This document shows positions 9,388 through 18,767 of a stretch of 64,000 nucleotides of DNA, one piece after another. This DNA is from Pseudomonas sp. CROZ-RG-20F-R04-15 (lineage in GTDB: Bacteria; Pseudomonadota; Gammaproteobacteria; Pseudomonadales; Pseudomonadaceae): the NCBI RefSeq assembly GCF_022662375.1, contig NZ_JAKNQL010000020.1:39975-103974 (forward strand), in the 5' to 3' direction. Each line of letters begins with the position of its first letter. The stretch's first letter is position 1. A program made the position numbers and the translations under genes. A model generated the notes under the pieces. It did not search any database, was not told where the DNA came from, and saw only the letters and a list, made by a program, of their open reading frames with translations.

Positions 9388-11208
9388 TCAGTTCTTGGCT
9401 TTCTTGGCAGCGCGGGTACGCTCGCTTTCGTCCAGGATCTTCTTGCGAAGACGGATGGACTTAGGAGTCACTTCGCACAGCTCGTCTTCCTGGATGTATT
9501 CCAGAGCCTGTTCCAGAGTGAACTTCACTGGTGGAACCAGAGCGATGGTTTCGTCTTTACCCGAAGCACGCATGTTGTCGAGCTTCTTGCCCTTGGTAGG
9601 GTTAACGCCCAGGTCGTTGTCGCGGCTGTTCTGACCAACGATTTGACCGTTGTAGATCTCCTGGCCGTGTTCTACGAACAGCTTGCCACGAGCCTGCAGG
9701 GTTTCCAGCGAGTAGGTCAGTGCCTTGCCGGTTTCAACCGAAACCAGAACGCCGTTCTGACGGCCGGACATGTGGCCCGACTTGACGGTGTCGTAACGAT
9801 CGAAGATCGAGGTCAGGATGCCAGCACCGTTGGTCAGGGTCAGGAACTGGTTACGGAAACCGATCAGACCGCGAGCAGGGATGTTGTATTCCAGACGAAC
9901 ACGGCCCTTGCCATCCGGCACCATGTTGCTCAGGTCGCCTTTACGCAGACCCATCTCTTCCATGACCTTGCCCTGAGCTTCTTCAGGGATGTCGATGGTC
10001 ACGTTTTCGAACGGCTCTTGCTTGACGCCGTCAACTTCGCGAATGATCACTTCCGGACGGCCCAGGGCCAGCTCGAAGCCTTCGCGACGCATGGTTTCGA
10101 TCAGTACCGAGAGGTGCAGCTCACCACGGCCGGAAACCTTGAACTTGTCAGCGGTGTCGCCTTCTTCAACGCGCAGTGCAACGTTGTACAGCAGCTCTTT
10201 GTCCAGACGGTCCTTGATGTTACGGGACGTCACGAACTTGCCTTCTTTACCGCAGAATGGCGAGTCGTTTACCTGGAAGGTCATCGAAACGGTTGGCTCG
10301 TCAACGGTCAGAGGCTTCATCGCCTCGACGGTGTCCGGGTGGCACAGGGTGTCGGAGATGAACAGCGAGTCCATACCGCTGATGCAAACGATATCGCCTG
10401 CTGCAGCTTCTTCAACGTCGATGCGGTGCAGACCGTGGTGACCCATCAGTTTCAGGATACGACCGTTGCGACGCTTGCCGTCGGCACCGATAGCCACAAC
10501 CGGGGTGTTCGGCTTGACGCGGCCACGAGCGATACGGCCAACGCCGATAACACCCAGGAAGCTGTTGTAGTCCAGAGCGGAGATCTGCATCTGGAACGCG
10601 CCGTCACGGTCAACGGCCGGAGGCGGAACGTGGTCGACTACCGCTTGGTACAGCGGGGTCATGTCTTCAGCCATGGCGGTGTGATCCAGACCGGCAATGC
10701 CGTTCAGGGCCGAGGCGTAAACAACCTGGAAGTCCAGTTGTTCTTCGGTAGCACCGAGGTTGTCGAACAGGTCGAAGATCTGGTCCAGAACCCAGTCCGG
10801 ACGCGCGCCTGGACGGTCAACCTTGTTGATCACCACGATTGGACGCAGGCCGGCTTCGAAAGCCTTCTTGGTCACGAAACGGGTTTGCGGCATAGGGCCG
10901 TCTTGAGCGTCAACCAGCAGCAGAACGGAGTCAACCATCGACATTACGCGTTCAACTTCGCCGCCGAAGTCGGCGTGGCCCGGGGTGTCCACGATGTTGA
11001 TGTGGTAGCCGTTCCAGTTGATGGCGGTGTTTTTCGCCAGAATGGTAATACCGCGCTCTTTTTCCTGGTCGTTGGAGTCCATCACGCGCTCGTCGTTGAG
11101 CTCGTTGCGCTCCAGAGTGCCGGATTGACGCAGGAGTTTGTCTACCAGGGTGGTTTTACCATGGTCAACGTGGGCAATGATGGCGATGTTGCGTAGATTT
11201 TCGATCAC
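9388..11208 (-). CDS. typA: Ribosome-associated translational GTPase TypA/BipA
   Basis: A translation-factor GTPase of the EF-G family that binds the ribosome and affects 50S assembly and stress or low-temperature growth. The G domain has the P-loop (AHVDHGKTT, residues 10-18), DTPGHADF (switch II) and NKVDRPGARP (G4). The elongation-factor domains II, III and V follow, and the BipA-specific C-terminal domain runs from about residue 480 to a basic end (AAKKAKN). At 606 residues it is full length. The start is a GTG (11206-11208), preceded by GAGA; the ATG alternatives are inside the G domain and can be excluded. It sits alone and has a strong terminator downstream. Confidence 0.98.
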   Translation of the reverse strand: MIENLRNIAIIAHVDHGKTTLVDKLLRQSGTLERNELNDERVMDSNDQEKERGITILAKNTAINWNGYHINIVDTPGHADFGGEVERVMSMVDSVLLLVDAQDGPMPQTRFVTKKAFEAGLRPIVVINKVDRPGARPDWVLDQIFDLFDNLGATEEQLDFQVVYASALNGIAGLDHTAMAEDMTPLYQAVVDHVPPPAVDRDGAFQMQISALDYNSFLGVIGVGRIARGRVKPNTPVVAIGADGKRRNGRILKLMGHHGLHRIDVEEAAAGDIVCISGMDSLFISDTLCHPDTVEAMKPLTVDEPTVSMTFQVNDSPFCGKEGKFVTSRNIKDRLDKELLYNVALRVEEGDTADKFKVSGRGELHLSVLIETMRREGFELALGRPEVIIREVDGVKQEPFENVTIDIPEEAQGKVMEEMGLRKGDLSNMVPDGKGRVRLEYNIPARGLIGFRNQFLTLTNGAGILTSIFDRYDTVKSGHMSGRQNGVLVSVETGKALTYSLETLQARGKLFVEHGQEIYNGQIVGQNSRDNDLGVNPTKGKKLDNMRASGKDETIALVPPVKFTLEQALEYIQEDELCEVTPKSIRLRKKILDESERTRAAKKAKN

Positions 11209-11347
11209 TTGTGTATCTCGATCAGAGGATTCGGTTTGCTGACAAGTCTTGGCAGCGATTAGCAGTAGTGTCCGGCATGGCCGTTACAGCTTGACGGCGG
11301 TGTCGGGGGGCCGGTGACGCAGGCCACAGGCAAACAGCCCCGGGCAC

Positions 11348-12802
11348 TTAGCTCGGTCGATAAACGCGCACATTGGCATGCCCCTCACTGAGCAAATGGT
11401 GAGCATGCAGGCGACTCATCACGCCTTTGTCGCAATACAGCAGGTACTGGCGAGTCGGATCCAGCTCCTTGAAACGAGCGTTCACTGCATAGAACGGCAT
11501 CGTCTGTACTTCTACGCCAGCGAGTTCCAGCGGCTCATCCTCGGCGGCATCCGGGTGACGGATGTCAATCACGATCTGGCCGGCCAGTGCTTCGCTGACT
11601 TCTTCAATCTGTACGTCCTGGCCCAATTCGTCGATCACCCGATCGATCGGCACCAGTTTGGCGTTTTCGAGCGCACGCTCGAGCACCGCCATGTCGAATT
11701 CTTTCTCTTCGTGCTCAACACGACCGCGCTTGGCGGCGGTCTTCGGGTTGACCGAAATGACCCCGCAGTATTCCGGCATGTGCCGGGCGAAATCGGCAGT
11801 TCCGATCTCGTTGGCGGTGTCGATGATGTCCTGCTTGTGCGCCACGATCAGCGGACGCAGGACCAGTTTGTCGGTCACGCAGTCGATCACCGACAGGTTC
11901 GGCAGTGTCTGGCTCGACACCTGAGAGATCGCCTCGCCAGTGACCAGCGCTTCGATCTGCAGGCGATCGGCGATGTTGGAGGCCGCGCGCAACATCATAC
12001 GCTTCAATACGACGCCCATATGACTGTTATCGACTTTGCCGAGAATTTCGCCCAACACTTCTTCGAACGGAACACTGACAAATAGCACGCGTTGCGAGCT
12101 GCCGTACTTCTTCCAGATGAAATGCGCGACTTCCATCACGCCCAATTCATGGGCACGACCGCCCAGATTGAAGAAGCAGAAGTGCGTCATCAGGCCGCGA
12201 CGAATGATCTGGTAGGCCGCCACGGTCGAGTCAAAGCCGCCGGACATCAATACCAGCGTCTGCTCCAGTGCGCCGAGCGGGTAGCCGCCGATGCCGTTGT
12301 GCTGGCTGTGAATCACAAACAACCGTTTGTCGCGAACTTCGATACGGACTTCGATTTCCGGCGCTTTCAGGTCAATACCGGCAGCACCGCACTCACGGCG
12401 CAGCTTGCTGCCGACGTATTTTTCGACGTCCATCGAACTGAAGCTGTGCTTGCCCGCGCGCTTGCAGCGCACCGAGAAAATCTTCCCGGCCAGTGCAGCG
12501 CCGTAGTGCTCTTTGCACTTCTCGGTGATGTCGTCGAAGTCGCCCAGCGGGTACTCGTCGATCTGCAGAAAATGCGCGATGCCCGGCATGCAGGTCAGGC
12601 GCTCACCCATCTCTTTCAAGGCTTTGGCGTCGGTAACGCGGGTTTCCAGCTCGAGATTGTCCCACACACCGTTCACCACCACGGCCGGGTCCAGGTCGCG
12701 GAGCACGGTGCGGATGTTCTTGGCCAGCTGGCGGATGAATTTCGTCCGGACAGGTCGGCTTTTGATGGTGATCTCGGGGAAGACTTTTACGATTAGTTTC
12801 AT
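11348..12802 (-). CDS. thiI: tRNA 4-thiouridine synthase / ThiI with rhodanese domain
   Basis: Transfers sulfur to U8 of tRNA to make 4-thiouridine, and donates sulfur for the thiazole of thiamine. Domains in order: ferredoxin-like and THUMP (residues ~1-165), PP-loop ATPase (SGGFDS at about residue 187), and a C-terminal rhodanese domain with the catalytic Cys in LLYCDKGVMSR near residue 463. The rhodanese domain is the long-form (E. coli-like) arrangement needed for both functions. I chose the ATG at 12800-12802 (MKLIVKVFPE); an in-frame ATG 63 bases upstream would add a non-conserved tail. The gene is divergent from glnA across a 328-base control region. Confidence 0.97.
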   Translation of the reverse strand: MKLIVKVFPEITIKSRPVRTKFIRQLAKNIRTVLRDLDPAVVVNGVWDNLELETRVTDAKALKEMGERLTCMPGIAHFLQIDEYPLGDFDDITEKCKEHYGAALAGKIFSVRCKRAGKHSFSSMDVEKYVGSKLRRECGAAGIDLKAPEIEVRIEVRDKRLFVIHSQHNGIGGYPLGALEQTLVLMSGGFDSTVAAYQIIRRGLMTHFCFFNLGGRAHELGVMEVAHFIWKKYGSSQRVLFVSVPFEEVLGEILGKVDNSHMGVVLKRMMLRAASNIADRLQIEALVTGEAISQVSSQTLPNLSVIDCVTDKLVLRPLIVAHKQDIIDTANEIGTADFARHMPEYCGVISVNPKTAAKRGRVEHEEKEFDMAVLERALENAKLVPIDRVIDELGQDVQIEEVSEALAGQIVIDIRHPDAAEDEPLELAGVEVQTMPFYAVNARFKELDPTRQYLLYCDKGVMSRLHAHHLLSEGHANVRVYRPS

Positions 12803-13130
12803 GAAAACAGCGCGCGAACGGCCAGCCGAAAAAGGGGGGCGCGGATTATAGCGGAAATTGCTCAAGGTTTAACCAGTTAATGTGCAGAAGGTTTTGCATG
12901 CACCAAAACAGGTCATTTTCGTTTTATGACGCTACATTAAAGGGCGCAATTTTCTGCATTCAGGCGCTTTGCGCCTTAATAAGCGTGAAATTGGGGCAAA
13001 AAACCCATGCTGGGGCACTGGCATGCAATTTGCTCCCTTGTGAGGCAGGTTGCCTTGGCAGAGTATTCGCGCCGGCATCACCCAAATTCAAGGGCATCCA
13101 CTACCAAGCCCGAAGCCACCCGGAGGACAT
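12803..13130. other. thiI-glnA divergent control region
   Basis: This gene-free stretch of 328 bases is clearly regulatory. It includes an NtrC-type half site (TGCACCAAAACAGGTCA, 12899-12915), a short hairpin (AGGCGCTTTGCGCCT, about 12962-12976), and the sigma-54 core promoter at 13019-13034. Its base composition is more AT-rich than its surroundings. The thiI promoter must also lie here, but I cannot place it. Confidence 0.6.
13019..13034 (+). promoter_or_regulatory. Sigma-54 promoter of glnA
   Basis: TGGCATGCAATTTGCT matches the -24/-12 consensus (TGGCACG, four bases, TTGC) with exact GG-N10-GC spacing. It lies 96 bases before the glnA start, as expected for NtrC-activated glutamine synthetase. 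The start of transcription is expected near 13045. Confidence 0.85.
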
Positions 13131-14537
13131 ATGTCGAAGACGGTTCAACTCATCAAAGATCATGACGTCAAGTGGATTGATCTGCGCTTCACGGACACCA
13201 AAGGCACTCAGCACCACGTGACCATGCCGGCTCGCGATGCGCTGGATGAAGACTTCTTCGAAGTCGGCAAGATGTTCGACGGCTCCTCCATCGCTGGCTG
13301 GAAAGGCATCGAAGCCTCCGACATGATCCTGATGCCGGTTGACGAAACTGCCGTTCTCGACCCGTTCACCGAAGACGCCACCCTGATCCTGGTGTGCGAC
13401 ATCATCGAACCTTCGAGCATGCAAGGCTACGACCGCGACCCACGTGCGATCGCCAAGCGCGCCGAGGAACACCTGAAAGCCACCGGTATCGGTGACACCG
13501 TGTTCGCCGGTCCAGAGCCTGAGTTCTTCATCTTTGACTCGGTGAAATTCAAGTCGGACATCTCCGGCTCGATGTTCAAGATCTACTCCGAGCAAGGTTC
13601 GTGGATGTCCGACCAGGACATCGAAGGCGGCAACAAGGGTCACCGTCCAGGCGTCAAAGGCGGCTACTTCCCGGTTCCACCGTTCGACCACGACCACGAA
13701 ATCCGTACCTCCATGTGCAACGCACTGGAAGAAATGGGCCTGACCGTTGAAGTTCACCACCACGAAGTGGCGACTGCCGGCCAGAACGAAATCGGCGTCA
13801 AGTTCAACACCCTGGTGAAGAAAGCCGACGAGACCCAAACCCTGAAGTACGTTGTGCACAACGTTGCTGACGCTTACGGCCGCACCGCGACCTTCATGCC
13901 GAAGCCACTGTACGGCGACAACGGTTCGGGCATGCACGTACACATGTCGATCTGGAAAGACGGCAAGAACACCTTCGCCGGTGAAGGCTATGCCGGCCTG
14001 TCCGATACCGCTCTGTATTTCATCGGCGGCATCATCAAACACGGTAAGGCCCTGAACGGCTTCACCAACCCGGCGACCAACTCCTACAAGCGTCTGGTAC
14101 CAGGCTTCGAAGCGCCGGTAATGCTGGCCTACTCGGCTCGCAACCGTTCCGCGTCGATCCGTATTCCTTACGTGTCGAGCCCGAAAGCCCGCCGTATCGA
14201 AGCCCGCTTCCCGGATCCGGCTGCCAACCCGTACCTGGCCTTCGCAGCTCTGCTGATGGCCGGCCTGGACGGTATCCAGAACAAGATTCACCCTGGCGAC
14301 GCCGCTGACAAGAACCTGTACGACCTGCCGCCTGAAGAGGCGAAAGAGATCCCGCAAGTTTGTGGCAGCCTGAAAGAAGCCCTGGAAGAGCTGGACAAGG
14401 GCCGCGCGTTCCTGACCAAGGGCGGCGTGTTCTCCGACGACTTCATCGACGCTTACATCGCGCTGAAATCGGAAGAAGAAATCAAGGTTCGCACCTTCGT
14501 ACACCCACTGGAATATGAGCTGTACTACAGCTGCTGA
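13131..14537 (+). CDS. glnA: Glutamine synthetase, type I
   Basis: Makes glutamine from glutamate, ammonia and ATP; the main ammonium-assimilating enzyme (cytosolic dodecamer). The sequence is 468 residues, the normal length for adenylylated GSI-beta. It has the beta-Grasp N-terminal domain with the DGSSIAGW loop and the catalytic domain with GPEPEFFIFD. The adenylylation Tyr is at residue 397 in NLYDLPPEE. I start at ATG 13131 because GGAGG sits four bases upstream and MSKTVQLIKD is the conserved beginning. Control is predicted through the sigma-54 promoter upstream, by NtrC, and post-translationally by GlnE. A strong terminator follows. Confidence 0.99.
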   Translation: MSKTVQLIKDHDVKWIDLRFTDTKGTQHHVTMPARDALDEDFFEVGKMFDGSSIAGWKGIEASDMILMPVDETAVLDPFTEDATLILVCDIIEPSSMQGYDRDPRAIAKRAEEHLKATGIGDTVFAGPEPEFFIFDSVKFKSDISGSMFKIYSEQGSWMSDQDIEGGNKGHRPGVKGGYFPVPPFDHDHEIRTSMCNALEEMGLTVEVHHHEVATAGQNEIGVKFNTLVKKADETQTLKYVVHNVADAYGRTATFMPKPLYGDNGSGMHVHMSIWKDGKNTFAGEGYAGLSDTALYFIGGIIKHGKALNGFTNPATNSYKRLVPGFEAPVMLAYSARNRSASIRIPYVSSPKARRIEARFPDPAANPYLAFAALLMAGLDGIQNKIHPGDAADKNLYDLPPEEAKEIPQVCGSLKEALEELDKGRAFLTKGGVFSDDFIDAYIALKSEEEIKVRTFVHPLEYELYYSC

Positions 14538-14572
14538 TCCGGGAGCGCCGCGTTTCTCGGCGTGACAAAAAG

Positions 14573-14597
14573 AGGCCTCCTTCGGGAGGCCTTTTTT
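14573..14597 (+). terminator. Rho-independent terminator of glnA
   Basis: AGGCCTCC, a TTCG tetraloop and GGAGGCCT, followed by a T-run, 36 bases after the glnA stop. Strong. Confidence 0.95.
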
Positions 14598-14612
14598 ATT
14601 GCAGATCAAAAA

Positions 14613-14761
14613 CCCCTCACCCTAACCCTCTCCCAAAGGGAGAGGGGACTGATCTCCATGCTTTTCAGAACCTGAGTTCACATGGCAATTTCAGGTCGAT
14701 GGAATTTGTAAGAGCAACACGGTCAATCCCCTCTCCCTCTGGGAGAGGGCTAGGGTGAGGG
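14613..14761. repeat. MITE-like inverted repeat element, copy 2
   Basis: CCCCTCACCCTAACCCTCTC and its complement GAGAGGGCTAGGGTGAGGG bound a ~149-base element that fills the glnA-DUF4124 gap. It shares the interior GGTCAATCCCCTCTCCCT segment with copies at 9126-9291 and 18768-18930. Confidence 0.87.
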
Positions 14762-14844
14762 CATTACCAGATGTTTACCGAGTTGGGCCAACCGCCGCAC
14801 CTGTCCTATGCTGCACCCCATCGCTTTCAATCCCGGTCGATTTC

Positions 14845-15357
14845 ATGGGTCGCACCTTTCTCTACATTCTGCTGCTGATCGCCCTGCCCGCCGCCGCGCA
14901 GATCTACAAGTACACCGATGCCAACGGCAACACGGTCTACAGCGATCACTCGCCGGACGGCGTACAGGCGCAGCCGGTGGAATTGCCGCCGCTCAACCGT
15001 GTCGAGCCGCAAGCGCCCAGCGCACCATCCGCGCCCGAAAACGACGACCGTGAACCTGCGCGCAACGCCTACGACACTCTCGAGCTCGCCGGCCTGCCCA
15101 GCGAAGAAGCCCTTCGCGCCAACAACGGCACGTTCACGGTCAACGTGCAGATCAAGCCGCGCCTGCAACCGCCGCATCAATTAAGGCTGGTGCTCGACGA
15201 TGAGCCTTACGGTCAGCCGAGCAACGTGCCGATCCTGCAACTGGTGAACGTCGATCGCGGCGAACACCGACTCGCCGTGCAGGTGATTGACGGGCAAACA
15301 ATCATCCAGCAGAGCCCACCCGTCGCCCTTAGCGTGCAGCGGGTGCACAAGCCATGA
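14845..15357 (+). CDS. DUF4124 domain protein, secreted (first of pair)
   Basis: A 170-residue exported protein. A signal peptide (FLYILLLIALPAAAQ, cleaved near residue 16) is followed directly by a DUF4124 domain (YKYTDANGNTVYSDHSP, residues 18-34), a Pro-rich linker, and a C-terminal Ig-like segment (about 95-165). The function of DUF4124 is not known. The start is at 14845, not the longer upstream ORF, because the signal peptide begins there. The stop overlaps the next gene's ATG by four bases, and both are between glnA and glnL, the typical position for these genes in pseudomonads. A link to nitrogen control is only positional. Confidence 0.88.
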   Translation: MGRTFLYILLLIALPAAAQIYKYTDANGNTVYSDHSPDGVQAQPVELPPLNRVEPQAPSAPSAPENDDREPARNAYDTLELAGLPSEEALRANNGTFTVNVQIKPRLQPPHQLRLVLDDEPYGQPSNVPILQLVNVDRGEHRLAVQVIDGQTIIQQSPPVALSVQRVHKP

Positions 15358-15977
15358 TCCGCGCGTGGTTGTTCGTCCTGTCGGCGCTGATGTCGCTGCA
15401 AGCCTCAGCCGAGGTCTTCACTTATACCGACGCGCAAGGCCATCGCGTCTATACCGACCAACCACGCGGCAATGCCAAGCGAGTGCCGATCGCCACCAGT
15501 AACCGCATGTCGGCCAACCCCATCGCCGCCGCGCCGATCACCACCGCGAAAAAATCCCCGGAGCAACCGCCCTTCCACTACGACATGCTGCGCATTCTGG
15601 TGCCCGAACCCGATGCAACCATTCGCAGCAGCGCCGGGGAAATCATCGTCAGCGTCACCAGCGAACCGGGCCTGCAACGCGGCCACCGCTATCGCCTGCT
15701 GCTGGATGGGCAGGCCACCGGCGAACCCGGCCTGAGTCCGGTGTTCCCGCTGAACAATATCGATCGTGGCAGCCACAATCTCTCCGTCGAAATCCTCGAC
15801 GCTGAAGGCAGAACAGTCGAACGCACCGCCAACCAGCCCTTCCACATGCTGCGCATTTCCCTCGCGCAGAAACGCCCGGTCAAACCCTGCGTCGCCGAAG
15901 ACTACGGCGTGCGCCCGGAATGCCCCCTGAAAGACAAACCGCCCGAGCCAAAAAACCCCTTCCTGCGTTTCTTCTAA
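15354..15977 (+). CDS. DUF4124 domain protein, secreted (second of pair)
   Basis: A 207-residue paralogue of the preceding gene with the same plan: signal peptide (LFVLSALMSLQASA), DUF4124 core (FTYTDAQGHRVYTDQPRG, residues 22-39), linker, and an Ig-like C-terminal half (LRILVPEPDATIRSSAGEI onward). It ends in a short tail with two Cys in VKPCVAEDYGVRPECPL, likely a disulfide. The ATG overlaps the stop of the first copy, so the pair is translationally coupled and probably arose by tandem duplication. The periplasmic location is inferred from the signal peptide; the role is unknown. Confidence 0.88.
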   Translation: MIRAWLFVLSALMSLQASAEVFTYTDAQGHRVYTDQPRGNAKRVPIATSNRMSANPIAAAPITTAKKSPEQPPFHYDMLRILVPEPDATIRSSAGEIIVSVTSEPGLQRGHRYRLLLDGQATGEPGLSPVFPLNNIDRGSHNLSVEILDAEGRTVERTANQPFHMLRISLAQKRPVKPCVAEDYGVRPECPLKDKPPEPKNPFLRFF

Positions 15978-15993
15978 CGCCGTTCAGCTTTGC

Positions 15994-16008
15994 GCACTAT
16001 ATTGGTGC
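15994..16008. promoter_or_regulatory. NtrC-type operator upstream of glnL
   Basis: GCACTATATTGGTGC fits the dyad GCAC-N7-GGTGC of NtrC enhancer sites. A second half site (TTGCACC, 16015-16021) lies one helical turn or so downstream. It is about 140 bases upstream of the sigma-54-like promoter at 16135, a usual enhancer distance. Confidence 0.75.
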
Positions 16009-16134
16009 AATAGCTTGCACCCTACTCACATTCCAACCCATTTTGGTTCGAAACTACCCGCCAGAGCAGGCCATGTGCCACGCAAACGAGCGTCAAACGC
16101 CTGTTTCACGGGTTAAGCGCTTCTTTTCAGAGCC

Positions 16135-16152
16135 TTGGTTTGGTTTTTGCAT
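16135..16152 (+). promoter_or_regulatory. Sigma-54-like promoter of glnL-glnG
   Basis: TTGGTTTGGTTTTTGCAT has GG and GC at exact N10 spacing (16137-16150), with an atypical T-rich middle. It lies 57 bases before the glnL ATG. Together with the NtrC dyad at 15994 it suggests autoregulation of ntrBC. Confidence 0.6.
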
Positions 16153-16208
16153 TTTCCGTTCACCGACGCTTGTTATTTGCGCACGCTCCGCCCCCAAAAG
16201 AGGCTCCG

Positions 16209-17294
16209 ATGACTATTAGCGACGCAATCCACCGTTTGCTGCTCGACAATCTGACCACCGCCACCATCCTGCTCGACGCCGAATTGCGCCTCGAGTACAT
16301 GAACCCGGCGGCGGAGATGCTGCTCGCCATCAGCGGGCAGCGCAGCCATGGCCAGTTCATCAGCGAGCTGTTCACCGAATCCACCGAGGCGCTCAATTCC
16401 CTGCGCCAGGCGGTGGAACAGGCGCATCCGTTTACCAAACGCGAAGCGATGCTCACCGCACTGACCGGCCAGACGCTGACCGTGGATTACGCGGTGACGC
16501 CGATCCTCAGCAACGGCGCCACGATGTTGCTGCTGGAAGTCCACCCGCGTGACCGCCTGCTGCGGATCACCAAGGAAGAGGCGCAACTGTCGAAACAGGA
16601 AACCAGCAAGATGCTGGTGCGCGGCCTTGCCCACGAGATCAAAAATCCGCTCGGCGGCATCCGTGGCGCTGCGCAATTGCTGGCCCGCGAACTGCCGGAA
16701 GAAAGCCTGCGCGACTACACCAACGTGATCATTGAAGAAGCCGATCGCCTGCGCAATCTGGTCGATCGCATGCTCGGCTCGAACAAGCTGCCGTCGCTGG
16801 CCATGTGCAACGTCCACGAAGTGCTCGAGCGCGTCTGCCAACTGGTCGAAGCCGAAAGCCAGGGCTGCATCACCTTGGTGCGCGATTACGACCCGAGCAT
16901 TCCCGACGTGTTGATCGACCGCGAGCAAATGATTCAGGCGGTGTTGAACATCGTGCGCAACGCAATGCAGGCAATCAGCAGCCAGAACGAGCTGCGTCTG
17001 GGCCGCATCAGCCTGCGCACCCGCGCCATGCGCCAGTTCACCATCGGCCACATCCGCCATCGCCTGGTGACCAAGATCGAGATCATCGACAACGGTCCCG
17101 GGATCCCGGCGGAACTTCAGGAAACCATTTTCTTTCCCATGGTCAGCGGACGCCCGGACGGTACCGGACTCGGCCTGGCCATTACCCAGAACATCATCAG
17201 CCAGCACCAGGGCCTGATCGAGTGTGACAGCCATCCAGGCCACACCACCTTCTCGATCTTTCTGCCACTGGAACAAGGAGCCACATCGACATGA
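16209..17294 (+). CDS. glnL: Nitrogen regulation sensor histidine kinase NtrB
   Basis: A soluble sensor kinase (361 residues) that phosphorylates or dephosphorylates NtrC according to PII state. An N-terminal PAS domain spans about residues 5-115. The dimerisation/phosphoacceptor domain has His142 in LAHEIKNPLGG. The HATPase domain has the N box (IVRNAMQAI), the G1 box (IDNGPGIP) and the GTGLGLAI G2 box. There are no membrane segments, as expected. The start is the ATG at 16209, five bases after GAGG. Its stop overlaps the glnG ATG (ATGA). It follows a predicted NtrC/sigma-54 promoter. Confidence 0.97.
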   Translation: MTISDAIHRLLLDNLTTATILLDAELRLEYMNPAAEMLLAISGQRSHGQFISELFTESTEALNSLRQAVEQAHPFTKREAMLTALTGQTLTVDYAVTPILSNGATMLLLEVHPRDRLLRITKEEAQLSKQETSKMLVRGLAHEIKNPLGGIRGAAQLLARELPEESLRDYTNVIIEEADRLRNLVDRMLGSNKLPSLAMCNVHEVLERVCQLVEAESQGCITLVRDYDPSIPDVLIDREQMIQAVLNIVRNAMQAISSQNELRLGRISLRTRAMRQFTIGHIRHRLVTKIEIIDNGPGIPAELQETIFFPMVSGRPDGTGLGLAITQNIISQHQGLIECDSHPGHTTFSIFLPLEQGATST

Positions 17295-18727
17295 GCCGTA
17301 GTGAAACCGTGTGGATCGTCGATGACGACCGTTCTATCCGTTGGGTTCTGGAAAAGGCCTTGCAGCAGGAAGGCATGACCACGCAAAGCTTCGACAGCGC
17401 TGATGGCGTGATGAGTCGGCTGGCCCGTCAGCAGCCGGACGTGATCATTTCCGACATTCGCATGCCGGGTGCCAGCGGTCTGGATTTGTTGGCGCGGATT
17501 CGCGAGCAGCACCCACGGTTGCCGGTCATCATCATGACCGCTCACTCCGATCTGGACAGCGCGGTCGCCTCGTATCAGGGCGGCGCGTTCGAGTACCTGC
17601 CGAAGCCGTTCGACGTTGATGAAGCGGTGTCGCTGGTCAAGCGCGCCAATCAGCACGCACAAGAACAGCAAGGCCTGGAAGTCGTGCCAGCACTGACGCG
17701 CACCCCGGAAATCATCGGCGAAGCGCCGGCGATGCAGGAAGTGTTTCGCGCCATCGGGCGCTTGAGCCACTCGAACATCACCGTGCTGATCAACGGCGAA
17801 TCGGGCACCGGTAAAGAACTGGTCGCCCACGCCCTGCACCGCCACAGCCCGCGCGCGGCCTCGCCGTTCATCGCGTTGAACATGGCGGCGATCCCCAAGG
17901 ATCTGATGGAATCCGAGCTGTTCGGCCACGAAAAGGGCGCGTTCACCGGTGCGGCAAACCTGCGTCGCGGGCGCTTTGAACAGGCTGACGGCGGCACGCT
18001 GTTCCTCGATGAAATCGGCGACATGCCGGCCGATACCCAGACCCGCCTGTTGCGCGTATTGGCCGACGGCGAGTTCTATCGTGTTGGCGGCCATGTCCCG
18101 GTCAAGGTCGACGTGCGCATCATTGCGGCGACGCACCAGAATCTGGAAACCCTCGTCCATGCCGGCAAATTCCGTGAGGACTTGTTCCATCGCCTCAACG
18201 TGATCCGCATCCACATTCCGCGCCTGTCGGATCGTCGCGAAGACATTCCGACCCTGGCCAGGCATTTCCTCAGCCGCGCCGCGCAGGAACTGGCGGTCGA
18301 GCCGAAACTGCTGAAAAGCGAGACAGAGGAATACCTGAAAAATCTGCCGTGGGGCGGCAACGTGCGTCAGCTGGAGAACACGTGCCGCTGGATCACCGTG
18401 ATGGCTTCCGGGCGCGAAGTACACATCAGCGACCTGCCGCCAGAACTGCTGAACCTGCCGCAGGACTCGGCGCCGGTGACCAACTGGGAGCAGGCACTGC
18501 GTCAGTGGGCCGATCAGGCGTTGGCGCGCGGCCAGTCGAGCCTGCTTGACAGCGCGGTGCCAGCGTTTGAGCGGATCATGATCGAGACGGCGCTGAAGCA
18601 TACGGCCGGACGTCGGCGTGATGCCGCGGTGTTGCTGGGTTGGGGGCGTAATACCCTGACGCGCAAGATCAAGGAGTTGGGAATGAAGGTTGATGGTGGC
18701 GATGATGATGAGGGGGATGAGGGTTAA
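17291..18727 (+). CDS. glnG: Nitrogen regulation response regulator NtrC
   Basis: A sigma-54 activator of nitrogen-limitation genes (478 residues). The receiver domain has the acidic pocket DDD (11-13) and the phospho-acceptor Asp55 in ISDIRMPG. The AAA+ domain has Walker A NGESGTGKE near residue 169 and the sigma-54-contacting GAFTGA at 216-221. The C-terminal Fis-type helix-turn-helix (TAGRRRDAAVLLGWGRNTLTRK) is followed by a short acidic tail. It is translationally coupled to glnL. Likely targets in this window are glnA, glnL itself and the nrsZ sRNA just downstream, each with a sigma-54 promoter. Confidence 0.98.
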   Translation: MSRSETVWIVDDDRSIRWVLEKALQQEGMTTQSFDSADGVMSRLARQQPDVIISDIRMPGASGLDLLARIREQHPRLPVIIMTAHSDLDSAVASYQGGAFEYLPKPFDVDEAVSLVKRANQHAQEQQGLEVVPALTRTPEIIGEAPAMQEVFRAIGRLSHSNITVLINGESGTGKELVAHALHRHSPRAASPFIALNMAAIPKDLMESELFGHEKGAFTGAANLRRGRFEQADGGTLFLDEIGDMPADTQTRLLRVLADGEFYRVGGHVPVKVDVRIIAATHQNLETLVHAGKFREDLFHRLNVIRIHIPRLSDRREDIPTLARHFLSRAAQELAVEPKLLKSETEEYLKNLPWGGNVRQLENTCRWITVMASGREVHISDLPPELLNLPQDSAPVTNWEQALRQWADQALARGQSSLLDSAVPAFERIMIETALKHTAGRRRDAAVLLGWGRNTLTRKIKELGMKVDGGDDDEGDEG

Positions 18728-18767
18728 CGGTTTTTTCACTTGAGGGTGGTTGTGTACTCAGGATCAT

